NCBI GenBank assembly: GCA_050184295.1
Contig: JBFXAM010000039.1
Coordinates: forward strand, 1-38,114
Length of the DNA stretch: 38,114 nucleotides
Origin: JBFXAM01 sp050184295
GTDB taxonomy: Bacteria; Planctomycetota; Phycisphaerae; UBA1845; Fen-1342
Reading direction: 5' to 3'
A model generated the notes under the pieces. That model did not search any database. It saw nothing but the letters and a program-made list of their open reading frames with translations, and had not been told where the DNA came from. The first letter of the stretch is position 1, and the number at the start of each line of letters is the position of its first letter. A program made the position numbers and the translations under genes. This document shows, piece by piece, positions 10,201 to 17,919 of the stretch.

Positions 10201-12144
10201 CGCGTCACTCAGCAGGACCGCGTCGCATTCGTCGAGATCGAACCGCCCGACCTGCTGCTGATGGCACTGAAGCCCGCTGGTTTTCCCGAAGCCGACTGGG
10301 TACTTCCCGATCCGCGTGACCCGCCGCCCGTTGAGAAGGTCGTCGCGCGGGTCTGGAACAGCTCCGGACGCCGGACTGCCGCGCGCCTCCGCGTCCACCG
10401 CGCCGCCGACCGCGCCTGGCGTGCAAATCTGCTCGAAGAAGAAGGCGACGAGCTCGCCGTCAAGGACGGTTGGGTCGAGTTCGCCATGCCGCCCAACGAC
10501 TATGCAACGATCGTCTTCGCCGTCAAACCCGCCGATCGCGCCGCCGACGCCCCCACGCTCGACCCCGCGGTCGAACTCATCTCGCCCAGCGCCTACTGGC
10601 TTGAAAACCTCGGTGAAGCCAATGTCGGCAACGGCGTCCTGGCAATCGCACCCGCCGCGCGTCGCATCGCGCTCGCCGACGGCGCCGGCGAAGTCGTCGT
10701 GCGCTTCGTCAACAACGACCGCCGCCGATCCGCGGACGTTCGCGCCAGCCTCACCGCGGCGAGCGCAATCGACGCGCAGCTCGACGCCGCCGACTTCACG
10801 CTCGCCCCCGGCGAATTCCGCGAAGCGAAGCTGACGCTCAGCCGCCGCGGCGATCAGCCCACGCGCGAGTCGATGGTGCAGATTCTCGCATCGACCGCCG
10901 ACGGCCGCCGGGTCAGCGCCGCGCTCTGGATCGCCGACGGTCCGAGCGTCGCCGCAACGCCCGACGTCGGGCTCACGGCGGTGTCCGGCGTGGTCGCCGG
11001 CGCCGGCCCGCTCCGGGCCCGACTGCGCAACTACACCGCCGGCCCCATCCGCGGCGAGGCTGCCTGGCTCAGCCCGATGACGCTATGGCGGCACACGCCC
11101 ACGTGGCGGCGCGAAGTCACCATCCCGCCGGGCGAATCCGTCGAGCTCGATTGTCCGTTGACCGGCGGCGCCGCGCCCGACTCTTACGCCTTGCTGCGAT
11201 TCACCTACGGCGGCCGCGTGCTCTACAGCGAGACCGTCGCGACCGTTGTCGATCCGCAGCGCTTCGTGCTCAGTATCGGCGTCGATCGGCTGCGCATTCC
11301 GCGCGGCGGCGCGGGCCGCGTGCAGGCGATGCTTCGCGCCGTGGCCGGCCTCGCGCGCGAAGCGCCGGTAGCGCTGACCGGCCCGGACGGATGGACCGTC
11401 GTCGAGCGCGAGCGCGAGTGGCGGGCCGCCGACGCCGAGCAAATCTTGCAAGTCCGCTTCGACGTCACGCCGCCCGCCGCCGCCCGCGACGCGACCCTGA
11501 CGCTCACGGGTCCGCGCGGGCAGAGCCGCTCCATTTCCGCAGCCATTGTGCCGGTGCAGCAGGCGCGCCGCGTCGACTCCGCAAGCGTGGTGAAGATCGA
11601 CGGCGATCTCTCCGATTGGCGCCCCGAGGAATTCACCGAAGCGCGGGGGCCCGAAGACGTGGTTCGCTGCGCGGTCCGTCACGGGCTCGACGGACTGACG
11701 CTGGCGTTCGACGTCCACGACGCCGTCTTCGCACAACCGCATGCCGGCAACAGCATCTGGCGCGGCGACTGCGTGCAGATCGCGCTCACGCCGCGACCCG
11801 TGTTCAGCAGCACCGACGGCGACGTGCACGAGTTCGGCATCGCACAGACCGTTGCGGGCGCGGTTGTGTGGGGGTGGGTCGCCGGCGCCGGTGGACAGAC
11901 CGGAGCGATCCCCGGTGCGGCGGCGGCGATCGTCCGCGATGGCGCGCACACGCGCTACGAAGCGTTCATTCCCAGCAGCGCCATGCCCACCATTCCGCTG
12001 GAGACAGGAAGCACGCTCGGCTTTGCTTACGCGGCGAACGACGACGACGGCGAAGGCTTCAAGGGCGCGATCGAGTGGGCCGACGGTATCAGCGGCGGAA
12101 AAGATGCGTCGCTCTACGGCGACCTGCGGCTCGTCGCCCCCTGA
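7240..12144 (+). CDS. GH38 alpha-mannosidase-like protein with C-terminal CBM9/DOMON-like domain, secreted
   Basis: The product has 1634 residues, far longer than ~1000 for a typical GH38 enzyme. The ATG at 7240 is chosen because a hydrophobic segment (CLLAVVLLLTP) follows at once. The catalytic domain starts at ~120: GFHFDPVWWNTQ gives the zinc ligands His128 and Asp130, EFWQCDVFGHD gives the nucleophile Asp250, and NAHHDAVTGS (His473, His474, Asp475) completes the GH38 zinc site. After the middle and C-terminal beta domains (to ~1150) come NEW3/CARDB-like sandwich repeats. At ~1450-1630 lies a CBM9/DOMON-like domain (VVKIDGDLSDWRPEEF, later GDCVQIALTP). GH38 enzymes remove alpha-mannose from glycans; the exact linkage cannot be read. 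The gene is divergent from the GH-A/M60/cutC run. The family call is strong because all metal ligands are present. Confidence 0.9.
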   Translation: MTHACLLAVVLLLTPPNDAPFPLELRPTSLLRAGADCPRAVLHATLRAPLAPDARVVVLNERGETLAEAQPQKNVRDEQLALLVPLWQGADPLPVRVRVVAGDRVSETSLALPVPEADWTLHFITGFHFDPVWWNTQAHYAETGFRLASHVGPGITLVRENLRLCREDSDYRVAFHQLPYLKTFIEAAPQEVAELRQRVADGRVAIVGGTYNELSTTLISAEAAARNAIYGTRFQRDVLGGDGAEFWQCDVFGHDPSFPSLMARTGHTGGAFARGPFHQWGAPRDQVNFPSEFIWMAPDGHGVMTHYMAGHYGYAYEKLAAGANRAPDDAAEQERLVAAMFEDLKRPALTRNVLLPMHMDFIRPLENLGEVTRRWNQTYVSPRAVISTPEDFFNAVRGEIMDRGFVPPVITRDMNPIYTGCAVSFADLKLAQRACETALRDAEIFATLAALEGAAYPSAALDRAWRQLLFNAHHDAVTGSMSDQVYLDVMYAYRDALELATVVRDRAVAFLASRIKRWSEHDRELRWHTTASAALPAPIVVGCEKVKPPPPADPTILQRSTRDQILLESKSLRVLIDLPRGGCITSIMDKRTGRELLRAPANDLVVYDEYETLPGHGEGPWHLAPTGKRRSGATAGAWVVAPAVAAAGTVTLESDDPDFRKRQTIMLRDDPPRIDFQTDILEWRGRSKLVRVEFPLRSLPLRPVFQTAGALLARPFARDVDAAVDPWTLDQSCWQWAGVGALCRLEAFEGDRLRHARVLGVAEIVIGCHATPDTRRAANRLAEAFVKSGVTSTITRLDQRRYSDLALDSNAPDFRVFLGTAADTDLLGALPPGPLDRLRWIEPDAGLPQLIVAPGEVLDRVVEDLAGNARIRVELADAQIARRQLPQDVGVVLVNHGSVSVHAREDGVLALNLLRSCPSWPAGVWIDGPPRRHPDGSVLELMHGSHSFRYSLLPFAGDLREAGLSRHAQALHHPEFVTPWSGAGESIRVTQQDRVAFVEIEPPDLLLMALKPAGFPEADWVLPDPRDPPPVEKVVARVWNSSGRRTAARLRVHRAADRAWRANLLEEEGDELAVKDGWVEFAMPPNDYATIVFAVKPADRAADAPTLDPAVELISPSAYWLENLGEANVGNGVLAIAPAARRIALADGAGEVVVRFVNNDRRRSADVRASLTAASAIDAQLDAADFTLAPGEFREAKLTLSRRGDQPTRESMVQILASTADGRRVSAALWIADGPSVAATPDVGLTAVSGVVAGAGPLRARLRNYTAGPIRGEAAWLSPMTLWRHTPTWRREVTIPPGESVELDCPLTGGAAPDSYALLRFTYGGRVLYSETVATVVDPQRFVLSIGVDRLRIPRGGAGRVQAMLRAVAGLAREAPVALTGPDGWTVVEREREWRAADAEQILQVRFDVTPPAAARDATLTLTGPRGQSRSISAAIVPVQQARRVDSASVVKIDGDLSDWRPEEFTEARGPEDVVRCAVRHGLDGLTLAFDVHDAVFAQPHAGNSIWRGDCVQIALTPRPVFSSTDGDVHEFGIAQTVAGAVVWGWVAGAGGQTGAIPGAAAAIVRDGAHTRYEAFIPSSAMPTIPLETGSTLGFAYAANDDDGEGFKGAIEWADGISGGKDASLYGDLRLVAP

Positions 12145-12333
12145 CCCGACAAAGCGCCGGCCCCAACGCCGCTCGGCGGCCCCAGTGGGGCCAACGAATG
12201 CAGCGACGGGTGCGGGCCGCGTAGCGACCGAACTCCTTGAACCGGGGCGCCGCAACTCGCCCGCCCGGAAGGGCGGCGGAATCGCGCGTACCCCGCTTCC
12301 GTGCGGACAGGCCGACCGCGCGCCGCCGCGCCC
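12145..12333. terminator. Convergent intergenic region with two strong stem-loops
   Basis: Between the GH38-like gene (+) and ccoS (-) lie two compact hairpins: GGCCCC-AGT-GGGGCC at 12178-12192 and CCGCCC-GGAA-GGGCGG at 12261-12276, the latter with a GNRA-type tetraloop. Neither has a run of T after it, so they are weak as intrinsic terminators. Their place between converging genes makes a termination or RNA 3'-end role plausible. Confidence 0.4.
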
Positions 12334-12477
12334 TCATGCGTCGTCATCATCGAGCGGCCGAATCGCCGCTCCGTCGAGGTCGTCAAACTGCCCGTCGTGC
12401 GTCGCCCAGAAGAACGCACTGAGCGCCACCGCGCCCAACACCAACGCCAGGGGCAGCACGATGTAGATCACACTCAT
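12334..12477 (-). CDS. ccoS: cbb3-type cytochrome oxidase assembly protein CcoS
   Basis: This 47-residue protein starts MSVIYIVLPLALVLGAVALS, a single membrane helix, followed by FFWATHDGQFDDLDG. The WAT-x-x-GQFDDLD-type motif after one helix is the hallmark of CcoS (FixS). It ends in a short acidic tail of four Asp residues. CcoS is needed for insertion of haem b and CuB into the CcoN subunit. The ATG at 12477 overlaps the ccoI stop codon by 4 nt (ATGA), which indicates translational coupling and fixes the start. It is the last gene of the cco operon. Confidence 0.93.
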   Translation of the reverse strand: MSVIYIVLPLALVLGAVALSAFFWATHDGQFDDLDGAAIRPLDDDDA

Positions 12478-14954
12478 CGCTCGTCCTCGAACGTCCGCGC
12501 CGCAAACGCCAGCGACACGAGCGTAAACGAGCTCAGCGGCATCAGCACAGCCGCGATCAGCGGACTCAGCACGCCGCCCATCGCCAGCCCCGCGGCCACC
12601 GCGTTGTAAGCGATCGACACGCCCATTCCGCGCCGGATCGCGGCAAACGTCCGTCGGCCCGCCTCCACCAGCTCCACCAGCGGCGCGAGGCCCGGGCGAT
12701 CGAGATAAACGTCCGCCGCCGCCAGGCTCGCCTCCGCCCCGCCATGCACCGCGATGCCGATCGTCGCGCTCGCCAGCGCCGCCGCATCGTTCACCCCGTC
12801 CCCCACCATGATCACGGGCCCATGCCGTCGCGCGCGCTCCACCGTCGCGAGCTTCTGTTCCGGCGTCACGTCGCCGTGCGCGTCGCCGGCGTCGATCGAC
12901 AGCCGCGCCGCCACCTGCCGCACGACGCGCGGATCGTCGCCGGAGAGTATGCCCACGCGCCAACCGAGCTTTCGCAGCGCCGCAACCGCCTCCGCCGCGT
13001 CCTCGCGCACCGGATCGCCAAAGCTCGCGAGAGCGACGATCTTGTCATCGACCGCCGCGAGCACCGCCGTGTGTCCCCGCGCCAGCGCCGCCTCGGTCGC
13101 GGCGGCGCACCAATCCGGCTGCGCGGGGCCGTTTGCGTGCATGAACCGGGGCGAGCCGGCCAGCACCCGGCGACCACGCACGAGGCCCTCGATCCCGCCG
13201 CCGGCGTGCTGCACGACATGCTCGGCGCGGTCAACGACGCCGATCGCCGCGACCACGGCTCGCGCGATCGGATGCGACGAGTGGAGTTCGACGGCCGCGA
13301 GGAGTGATTTCGCCTCGGCTTCGCCGGTCCACGACAGCAGCGCGGTTCGCCCCTGCGTCAGGGTTCCGGTCTTGTCGAGCAGGATTGTCCCGCTGCGCGA
13401 CAGCGTCTGGAGCGTCTCGCCGCCCTTGACCAGGATTCGCCGCCGCGCCGCCCGGCCGATTGCGACCGTGAGCGTCAGGGGCGTCGCGAGTCCCAGCGCG
13501 CACGGGCAGGTGACGATCAGCAGCGCGGTCGCGTGGTCCCACGCACGCGCCGGCGAAAGCCACAACCAACCTAGAAGCGTCGCGGCCGCCAGCAGGAGCA
13601 TCGCCACCGTGAAGTACGCCGCGACGCGGTCCGCCAGCCGCACGATCGGCGCCGGCTGCCGCGCGCTGCGCTCGACCAGTTGCATCAATCTCGCGATGCG
13701 CGTCTGCTCGCCGGACGCTTCCACACAAACAACCATCTCCGCCTGCGCGTTGATCGCGCCCGCGCAGACGCGCGACCCGGGTCCGACGTCCACCGCCCGT
13801 GACTCGCCTGTCAGCAATGACTGATTCACCGCGCTCGTGCCGCTCTCGACCACCCCGTCCGTCGGCACCGTCTCCCCCGCCCGCACGACGACCCGGTCGC
13901 CGGCTGCGATCGCTTCGATCGGCACCTCGCGCGCCACGCCGCCCGCGTCGATCCGCCGCGCGAAGCTCGGCGTCAGCGCATAGAGCGACTCGATCGCGTC
14001 CGAGGCCCAGCGCTGCTGACGGCGCTGGATCCAGCGCCCGATGAGCAGCAGAAAGACCAGCACGGTCAGCGAGTCAAAGTAAATCTCGCCGCGCCCCAGC
14101 ACGGTGTTCGTCACGCCGGCGACGCCGCCGGCGAGCAATCCGATCGCGATCGGCAGATCGAGATGCGAAGCCCGCGTCCGGACCGCCGCCCAGGCGCCGC
14201 GGAAAAAGACGCTCCCCGGCCACGCCAGCGCGATCACGCCGAGCAGCATGCTCAGCCAGCGAAAGAACACCTCGAACTGCGTCTCGATCGAAGCCAGAAA
14301 GCCGCCGTAGAGCGCGAACGCAAGCATCATCACGTTGCCCGCCAGCGCTCCCGCGACCGCGATCCGCGTCAACAGCCGGCGGTCCTCCTGCTGGCGCAGC
14401 GCGCGGGTGTCGGCGTTGCGCGCCGGGTGCGGCGGATAGCCGAGCGAGTCGAGCGCCCGCGCGATTTGCGAGAGCCGCCCGCGCCGCGGATCCCACACCA
14501 CCCGCACCACCGCCCGGCGCAGGTCGAGCCGCGCTGCAACCACGGTCGAGCACACGACCGGCAGTTTCTCCACCAGCCACACGCACGCCCCGCAGTGCAC
14601 GCCTTCCAGAAACAGCTCGGTCGAACTCAGCCCATCGGGCAATGTCTCCACGTGCAGCCGCTGAAAAACCGCGTCGTCGTATTCGCCGAACGCGCGGCCG
14701 GTCGTGCGTGCCGCGCTTCGTTCGCGCTGCGACGCCTCGCGCAACCGGTAGTACCGCGCGAGTCCGCAGCCGTGGATCACGGCGTACACCGCGCGGCATC
14801 CGTCGCAGCAGAACTGCTCGGGCGCCCCCGCGACCCGGAGCCCCGCCGGAACCGCGAGACCGCAGTGCGTACAAGTTGTCTCGCGCACCGCCGCGCCCCC
14901 GCGCGAGACCGGCGGTTCCCGAGCCGCATTCGGCGTCGCGACCGCGTCGGCCAT
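12474..14954 (-). CDS. ccoI: Copper-exporting P1B-type ATPase of the CcoI/FixI type
   Basis: The product has 826 residues, the usual length for CcoI. The N-terminus carries a cysteine-rich treble-clef-like metal site (Cys28, Cys31, Cys49, Cys50, Cys53), then an HMA-like domain with GVHCGACVWLVE (Cys121, Cys124). The ATPase core follows: LLTGES in the actuator domain, the CPC motif in TCPCALGLATP, the phosphorylation motif DKTGTLTQG, and GDGVNDAAAL at the hinge. CcoI/FixI pumps copper to the periplasmic side for building the CuB centre of cbb3 oxidase, which matches its place between the cco structural genes and ccoS. The start is 1 nt after the stop of the upstream membrane protein gene. The double metal-binding N-terminus separates it from general CopA exporters. 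Confidence 0.95.
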   Translation of the reverse strand: MADAVATPNAAREPPVSRGGAAVRETTCTHCGLAVPAGLRVAGAPEQFCCDGCRAVYAVIHGCGLARYYRLREASQRERSAARTTGRAFGEYDDAVFQRLHVETLPDGLSSTELFLEGVHCGACVWLVEKLPVVCSTVVAARLDLRRAVVRVVWDPRRGRLSQIARALDSLGYPPHPARNADTRALRQQEDRRLLTRIAVAGALAGNVMMLAFALYGGFLASIETQFEVFFRWLSMLLGVIALAWPGSVFFRGAWAAVRTRASHLDLPIAIGLLAGGVAGVTNTVLGRGEIYFDSLTVLVFLLLIGRWIQRRQQRWASDAIESLYALTPSFARRIDAGGVAREVPIEAIAAGDRVVVRAGETVPTDGVVESGTSAVNQSLLTGESRAVDVGPGSRVCAGAINAQAEMVVCVEASGEQTRIARLMQLVERSARQPAPIVRLADRVAAYFTVAMLLLAAATLLGWLWLSPARAWDHATALLIVTCPCALGLATPLTLTVAIGRAARRRILVKGGETLQTLSRSGTILLDKTGTLTQGRTALLSWTGEAEAKSLLAAVELHSSHPIARAVVAAIGVVDRAEHVVQHAGGGIEGLVRGRRVLAGSPRFMHANGPAQPDWCAAATEAALARGHTAVLAAVDDKIVALASFGDPVREDAAEAVAALRKLGWRVGILSGDDPRVVRQVAARLSIDAGDAHGDVTPEQKLATVERARRHGPVIMVGDGVNDAAALASATIGIAVHGGAEASLAAADVYLDRPGLAPLVELVEAGRRTFAAIRRGMGVSIAYNAVAAGLAMGGVLSPLIAAVLMPLSSFTLVSLAFAARTFEDER

Positions 14955-14955
14955 T

Positions 14956-15738
14956 TCACTCCCCGCCTTCGCAGCACGCGGGTTCGTCGCCGCTTCGGGC
15001 GCGCGCGTGCGCCGCGGCCTCGCGGATCGAGTGCGGCGCGGGACCGATCGCCGCCGCCAGCGCGGTCGGGGAGAGCTGCGCGCGATGGATCACCGTGAAC
15101 ACGCCGACCACCATGATCGCCAGCGCCATGACCAGCGGCACGCGCCGCCCGAACGAGCCCAGGCAGCGCTGCGCACCGACGCCGATTGCTACAAGCACCG
15201 GCAGCGTGCCGGCCCAGAACGCCGCCAGCGTCAACGCCCCCGCCCACGCGCTGCCCGTCCCTGCCGCCGTCACCGCAAATGCATAGAGCCAGCCGCACGG
15301 CAGCAGCGTCGTCAGGAGCCCGACCGCGAGCGCACGCCAAACCGGCGGCAGAACGGCGGCGGCGCGATGCAGCGCCGCAAGCGTCGCCTGCATCCACGCC
15401 GGCGCTCGTACGCAGCCACGGCTCACCCCGCTGTAGCGCAGAATCGCGAACAGCCCGATCACAGCCATCGTCGCGCCGGCGAGCCCGGCCGCGACGCGCT
15501 GCACGCCCGCCAAGGCGCCGCCGAGATCGACCAGGCTCCCGACCAGCCCGCACGCGGCACCGAGCAGTACATACGTGATCAAGCGCCCGCCGTGATACGC
15601 GGCTTGCAACGCGAACGACCCGCTCGTCGACCGCGCCACGCCGCCCACGGCGAGGGCCACAAACGGGCCGCACATTCCGCCGCAGTGCAGGTTACCCAGC
15701 AGGCTCGCGACAAACACCGTGAGGATGACCGCGGTCAC
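14956..15738 (-). CDS. TauE/SafE-DsbD-like membrane protein of the cco operon
   Basis: The product has 260 residues and six predicted membrane helices. It begins with VASLLGNLHCGGMCGPF (Cys19, Cys23), the start of the DsbD_2/UreH-like 'sulfite exporter TauE/SafE' family. A second half contains LLTTLLPCGWLYAF and TLPVLVAIGVGAQR, also typical of that family, with paired cysteines on opposing helices. The C-terminus ends ACCEGGE, which may bind metal. Members of this family often sit between ccoH and ccoI and are thought to act in redox or copper delivery during oxidase assembly; the exact role here is inferred from place. It overlaps ccoH by 4 nt and is followed after 1 nt by ccoI, so all three are likely translated together. 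Confidence 0.88.
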   Translation of the reverse strand: MTAVILTVFVASLLGNLHCGGMCGPFVALAVGGVARSTSGSFALQAAYHGGRLITYVLLGAACGLVGSLVDLGGALAGVQRVAAGLAGATMAVIGLFAILRYSGVSRGCVRAPAWMQATLAALHRAAAVLPPVWRALAVGLLTTLLPCGWLYAFAVTAAGTGSAWAGALTLAAFWAGTLPVLVAIGVGAQRCLGSFGRRVPLVMALAIMVVGVFTVIHRAQLSPTALAAAIGPAPHSIREAAAHARARSGDEPACCEGGE

Positions 15739-16304
15739 GGCGCGACTCCGGTCGCCGGCGCGACCTGCACCAATTGCAGCGCGCGATAGCGCTCCTCGCC
15801 ACGCTCCGCCTCGATGCGGAACTCCCAGGTCCCCGCCTTCCGCAGCGCTGCCGACGCCTCATACTCGCCGCGGCCGGCCGGAGCGAACGCGAGCGTCGTG
15901 CGGTCCGCGCCCCGCGCATGGTGAAACACCGTCGCGCGCAGCGTCGCGCCGTCGACCGGCTTCGCGTCGCGGTCGGACAAACGACAACGCACGGCACGCG
16001 ACCCGCGAACGCTGGCCATGCTGGCCACGTCGATCTCGACCGTCCAACCGAGCGCCGCGCCCGCGCGCATCGCGGCTGCGTGCTCGTCCCAGTTCAGGGC
16101 TTTCTGGTAGTAATCCGGCTCGACCGCCCAACTCGGATCGCTGGTCGCCGCGACGATCGTGATCGCACACAACGCGGCGTGCGCCGCCAGCATCCCGACC
16201 ACAATCGCCGGCCACACCCACGCGCGCCCGGCTGCGCCGTCTCGCGCCGGCGGTGCGCTGCCGGCCGCGCCCGAACCGCCCACAAATGCCCGCTCGCTCG
16301 ACAT
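15735..16304 (-). CDS. ccoH: FixH/CcoH family oxidase assembly protein
   Basis: The product has 189 residues. After a Gly/Ala-rich cytoplasmic stretch there is one membrane helix (VWPAIVVGMLAAHAALCAIT, about residues 29-48). The diagnostic FixH motif PDYYQKALNWDEH follows, and then a periplasmic beta-sandwich-like domain with TVFHHARGADRTTLAF and WEFRIEAERGEERY. FixH/CcoH binds newly made cbb3 complexes and stabilises them. The ATG at 16304 is preceded by GGGGAG at a suitable distance. The N-terminal extension before the helix (~28 residues) is longer than usual and low in complexity. The gene starts 21 nt after the ccoG stop, and its own stop overlaps the next start by 4 nt. Confidence 0.92.
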   Translation of the reverse strand: MSSERAFVGGSGAAGSAPPARDGAAGRAWVWPAIVVGMLAAHAALCAITIVAATSDPSWAVEPDYYQKALNWDEHAAAMRAGAALGWTVEIDVASMASVRGSRAVRCRLSDRDAKPVDGATLRATVFHHARGADRTTLAFAPAGRGEYEASAALRKAGTWEFRIEAERGEERYRALQLVQVAPATGVAP

Positions 16305-16325
16305 GACGCAGTGCTCCCCGGCAGT

Positions 16326-17879
16326 TCAATGCTGCTCATCGTGGTCGTGATCGTCGTCGTCGTCCGCCGGCCCCAGCAGCCCGTGTTTCACGCTCGTCTT
16401 AAAGCTCTCGCCGTCCGTGATGTGCAGCACGACAGACGCGTGCCCGTCATCAAACATCCCCCGCGGCGCCGTGATGATCGCGTTCACCGTTTGCGATTCG
16501 CCGGGCTTCAGCGTCACCGGCAACGGCGTCTCCGTCGCCAGCACCGCCGGCGACGCACCCGCCAGCCTCACCGTGTACGCCGCCGCCCGCTCGCCGCGGT
16601 TCGTGATCTTGATACGCACCGCGCTCGCGACCTCGCCGCTCGGCAGTACGTTGAAAGGCAGCCCCTGCCCGCGGAGCACCGCGACATCCGCCGACGCGCG
16701 CGTCGAGAGGAAGTATGTCAGCAGCGTTCCCGCGACCAGCAATCCCAGCGCGTAGAACAGGACGCGCCCGCGCACGACGCGCCCCTGCTCCCCCGCCACC
16801 CGCGCCTCCGACGTGTAGCGAATCAGCCCGCGCGGCCGGTCGATCTTTTCCATCACCGCGTTGCACGCGTCGATGCACTGCGCGCAGCCGACGCATTCGA
16901 GCTGCAACCCCTTGCGGATGTCGATCCCGGTCGGACACGTTGCGACGCACAGATGACAGTCGATGCAGTCGCCGTCGGGGGCGGCCGCGCTTGAATCGGC
17001 CGTCGGCGCGTCTGCGCCGGCCCGCGCGCCGCGGTCACCGGCGCGACCGGCCGCGCTGAGTTTCCGGCGCGGCTCGCCGCGTCGCGTGTCGTAGCTGATG
17101 ATCATCGAGTCGCGATCGAGCAGCACGGACTGAAACCGCCCGTACGGACACGCCACCAGGCACGTCTGCTCGCGGAAATAGCAGAAGTTGAACATCATCA
17201 GCGCCGTGGTGACGGCCATGACGGCGAATGACGCGGGATGCTCCAGCGGGCTCCGCCGCACCCACTCCGCCAGCGCATCGACACCCACGAAATACGCCAG
17301 GAACGTGTGCGCCAGGAACATCGAGATCAGTAGATACGCGCCGTACATCACCACCCGCGACCCCGCCGACGGGGAGCGGACCGGTCGCCCGCCGCGACCC
17401 GCCGTGCCCTCCAGCCAGCGCTCCAGCGGACGGTATAGGAACTCCAGGTAAACCGTCTGCGGACACGCCCACCCGCACCACACGCGCCCCAGCAGCGCCG
17501 TCAGCAGAAATATCGCCACAAATGCGCTGAGCATCAGCAACGCCAGCAGCTTCGTGTCCGTCGGCAGAAACGTCGCCCCGAACACCGTAAACTGCCGGTG
17601 CGCCACGTCCAGGAACATCGCCGGCTTGCCGTTAATCGGAATGTGCGGCAACACCGTAAACAACGCGATCAGACCGTACGCCGTCCACCGCCGCGCCGTC
17701 AGAAACCGCCCACGCGAGACGCGCGGCTTCAGCCACCGCCGCGTCCCGTCCGCATTCAGCGTCGCCAACACCTGGTCTTCCGGCTGAAGCAGGGGCAGGC
17801 TGCGGGCCGCTGCGCCGGCGGGCGCCGCGCCGCACGCGACGCGCGCCGACTCGATCGTGGATGACTCCCGCGTGCTCAT
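16326..17879 (-). CDS. ccoG: Cytochrome c oxidase accessory protein CcoG (FixG/RdxA)
   Basis: The product has 517 residues. The ATG at 17879 is preferred to the longer frame because the extension is an arginine-rich translation of the ccoP 3' end, and a GGGGA sequence precedes this ATG. Several membrane helices carry GRVWCGWACPQTVYLEF and CLVACPYGRFQ. Two ferredoxin-type [4Fe-4S] motifs follow: CIDCHLCVATCP and CVGCAQCIDACN. The C-terminal periplasmic part is an Ig-like fold (NRGERAAAYTVRL, PRGMFDDGHASVVLH). CcoG reduces copper for delivery to the oxidase in the Rhodobacter system. The last 12 residues are an Asp/His-rich tail (DDDDDHDHDEQH), a likely metal-binding extension that I do not know as a standard CcoG feature. 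Confidence 0.95.
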   Translation of the reverse strand: MSTRESSTIESARVACGAAPAGAAARSLPLLQPEDQVLATLNADGTRRWLKPRVSRGRFLTARRWTAYGLIALFTVLPHIPINGKPAMFLDVAHRQFTVFGATFLPTDTKLLALLMLSAFVAIFLLTALLGRVWCGWACPQTVYLEFLYRPLERWLEGTAGRGGRPVRSPSAGSRVVMYGAYLLISMFLAHTFLAYFVGVDALAEWVRRSPLEHPASFAVMAVTTALMMFNFCYFREQTCLVACPYGRFQSVLLDRDSMIISYDTRRGEPRRKLSAAGRAGDRGARAGADAPTADSSAAAPDGDCIDCHLCVATCPTGIDIRKGLQLECVGCAQCIDACNAVMEKIDRPRGLIRYTSEARVAGEQGRVVRGRVLFYALGLLVAGTLLTYFLSTRASADVAVLRGQGLPFNVLPSGEVASAVRIKITNRGERAAAYTVRLAGASPAVLATETPLPVTLKPGESQTVNAIITAPRGMFDDGHASVVLHITDGESFKTSVKHGLLGPADDDDDHDHDEQH

Positions 17880-17919
17880 TTCACAGCATCCCCGCTCCCG
17901 CAATCCCGCGAGGCGGCGC

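Noticed and set aside
6991..10398. A 1135-aa open frame on the minus strand
   Set aside because: It is antisense to the GH38-like gene and has shadow-type composition, while the plus frame has a full set of catalytic residues.
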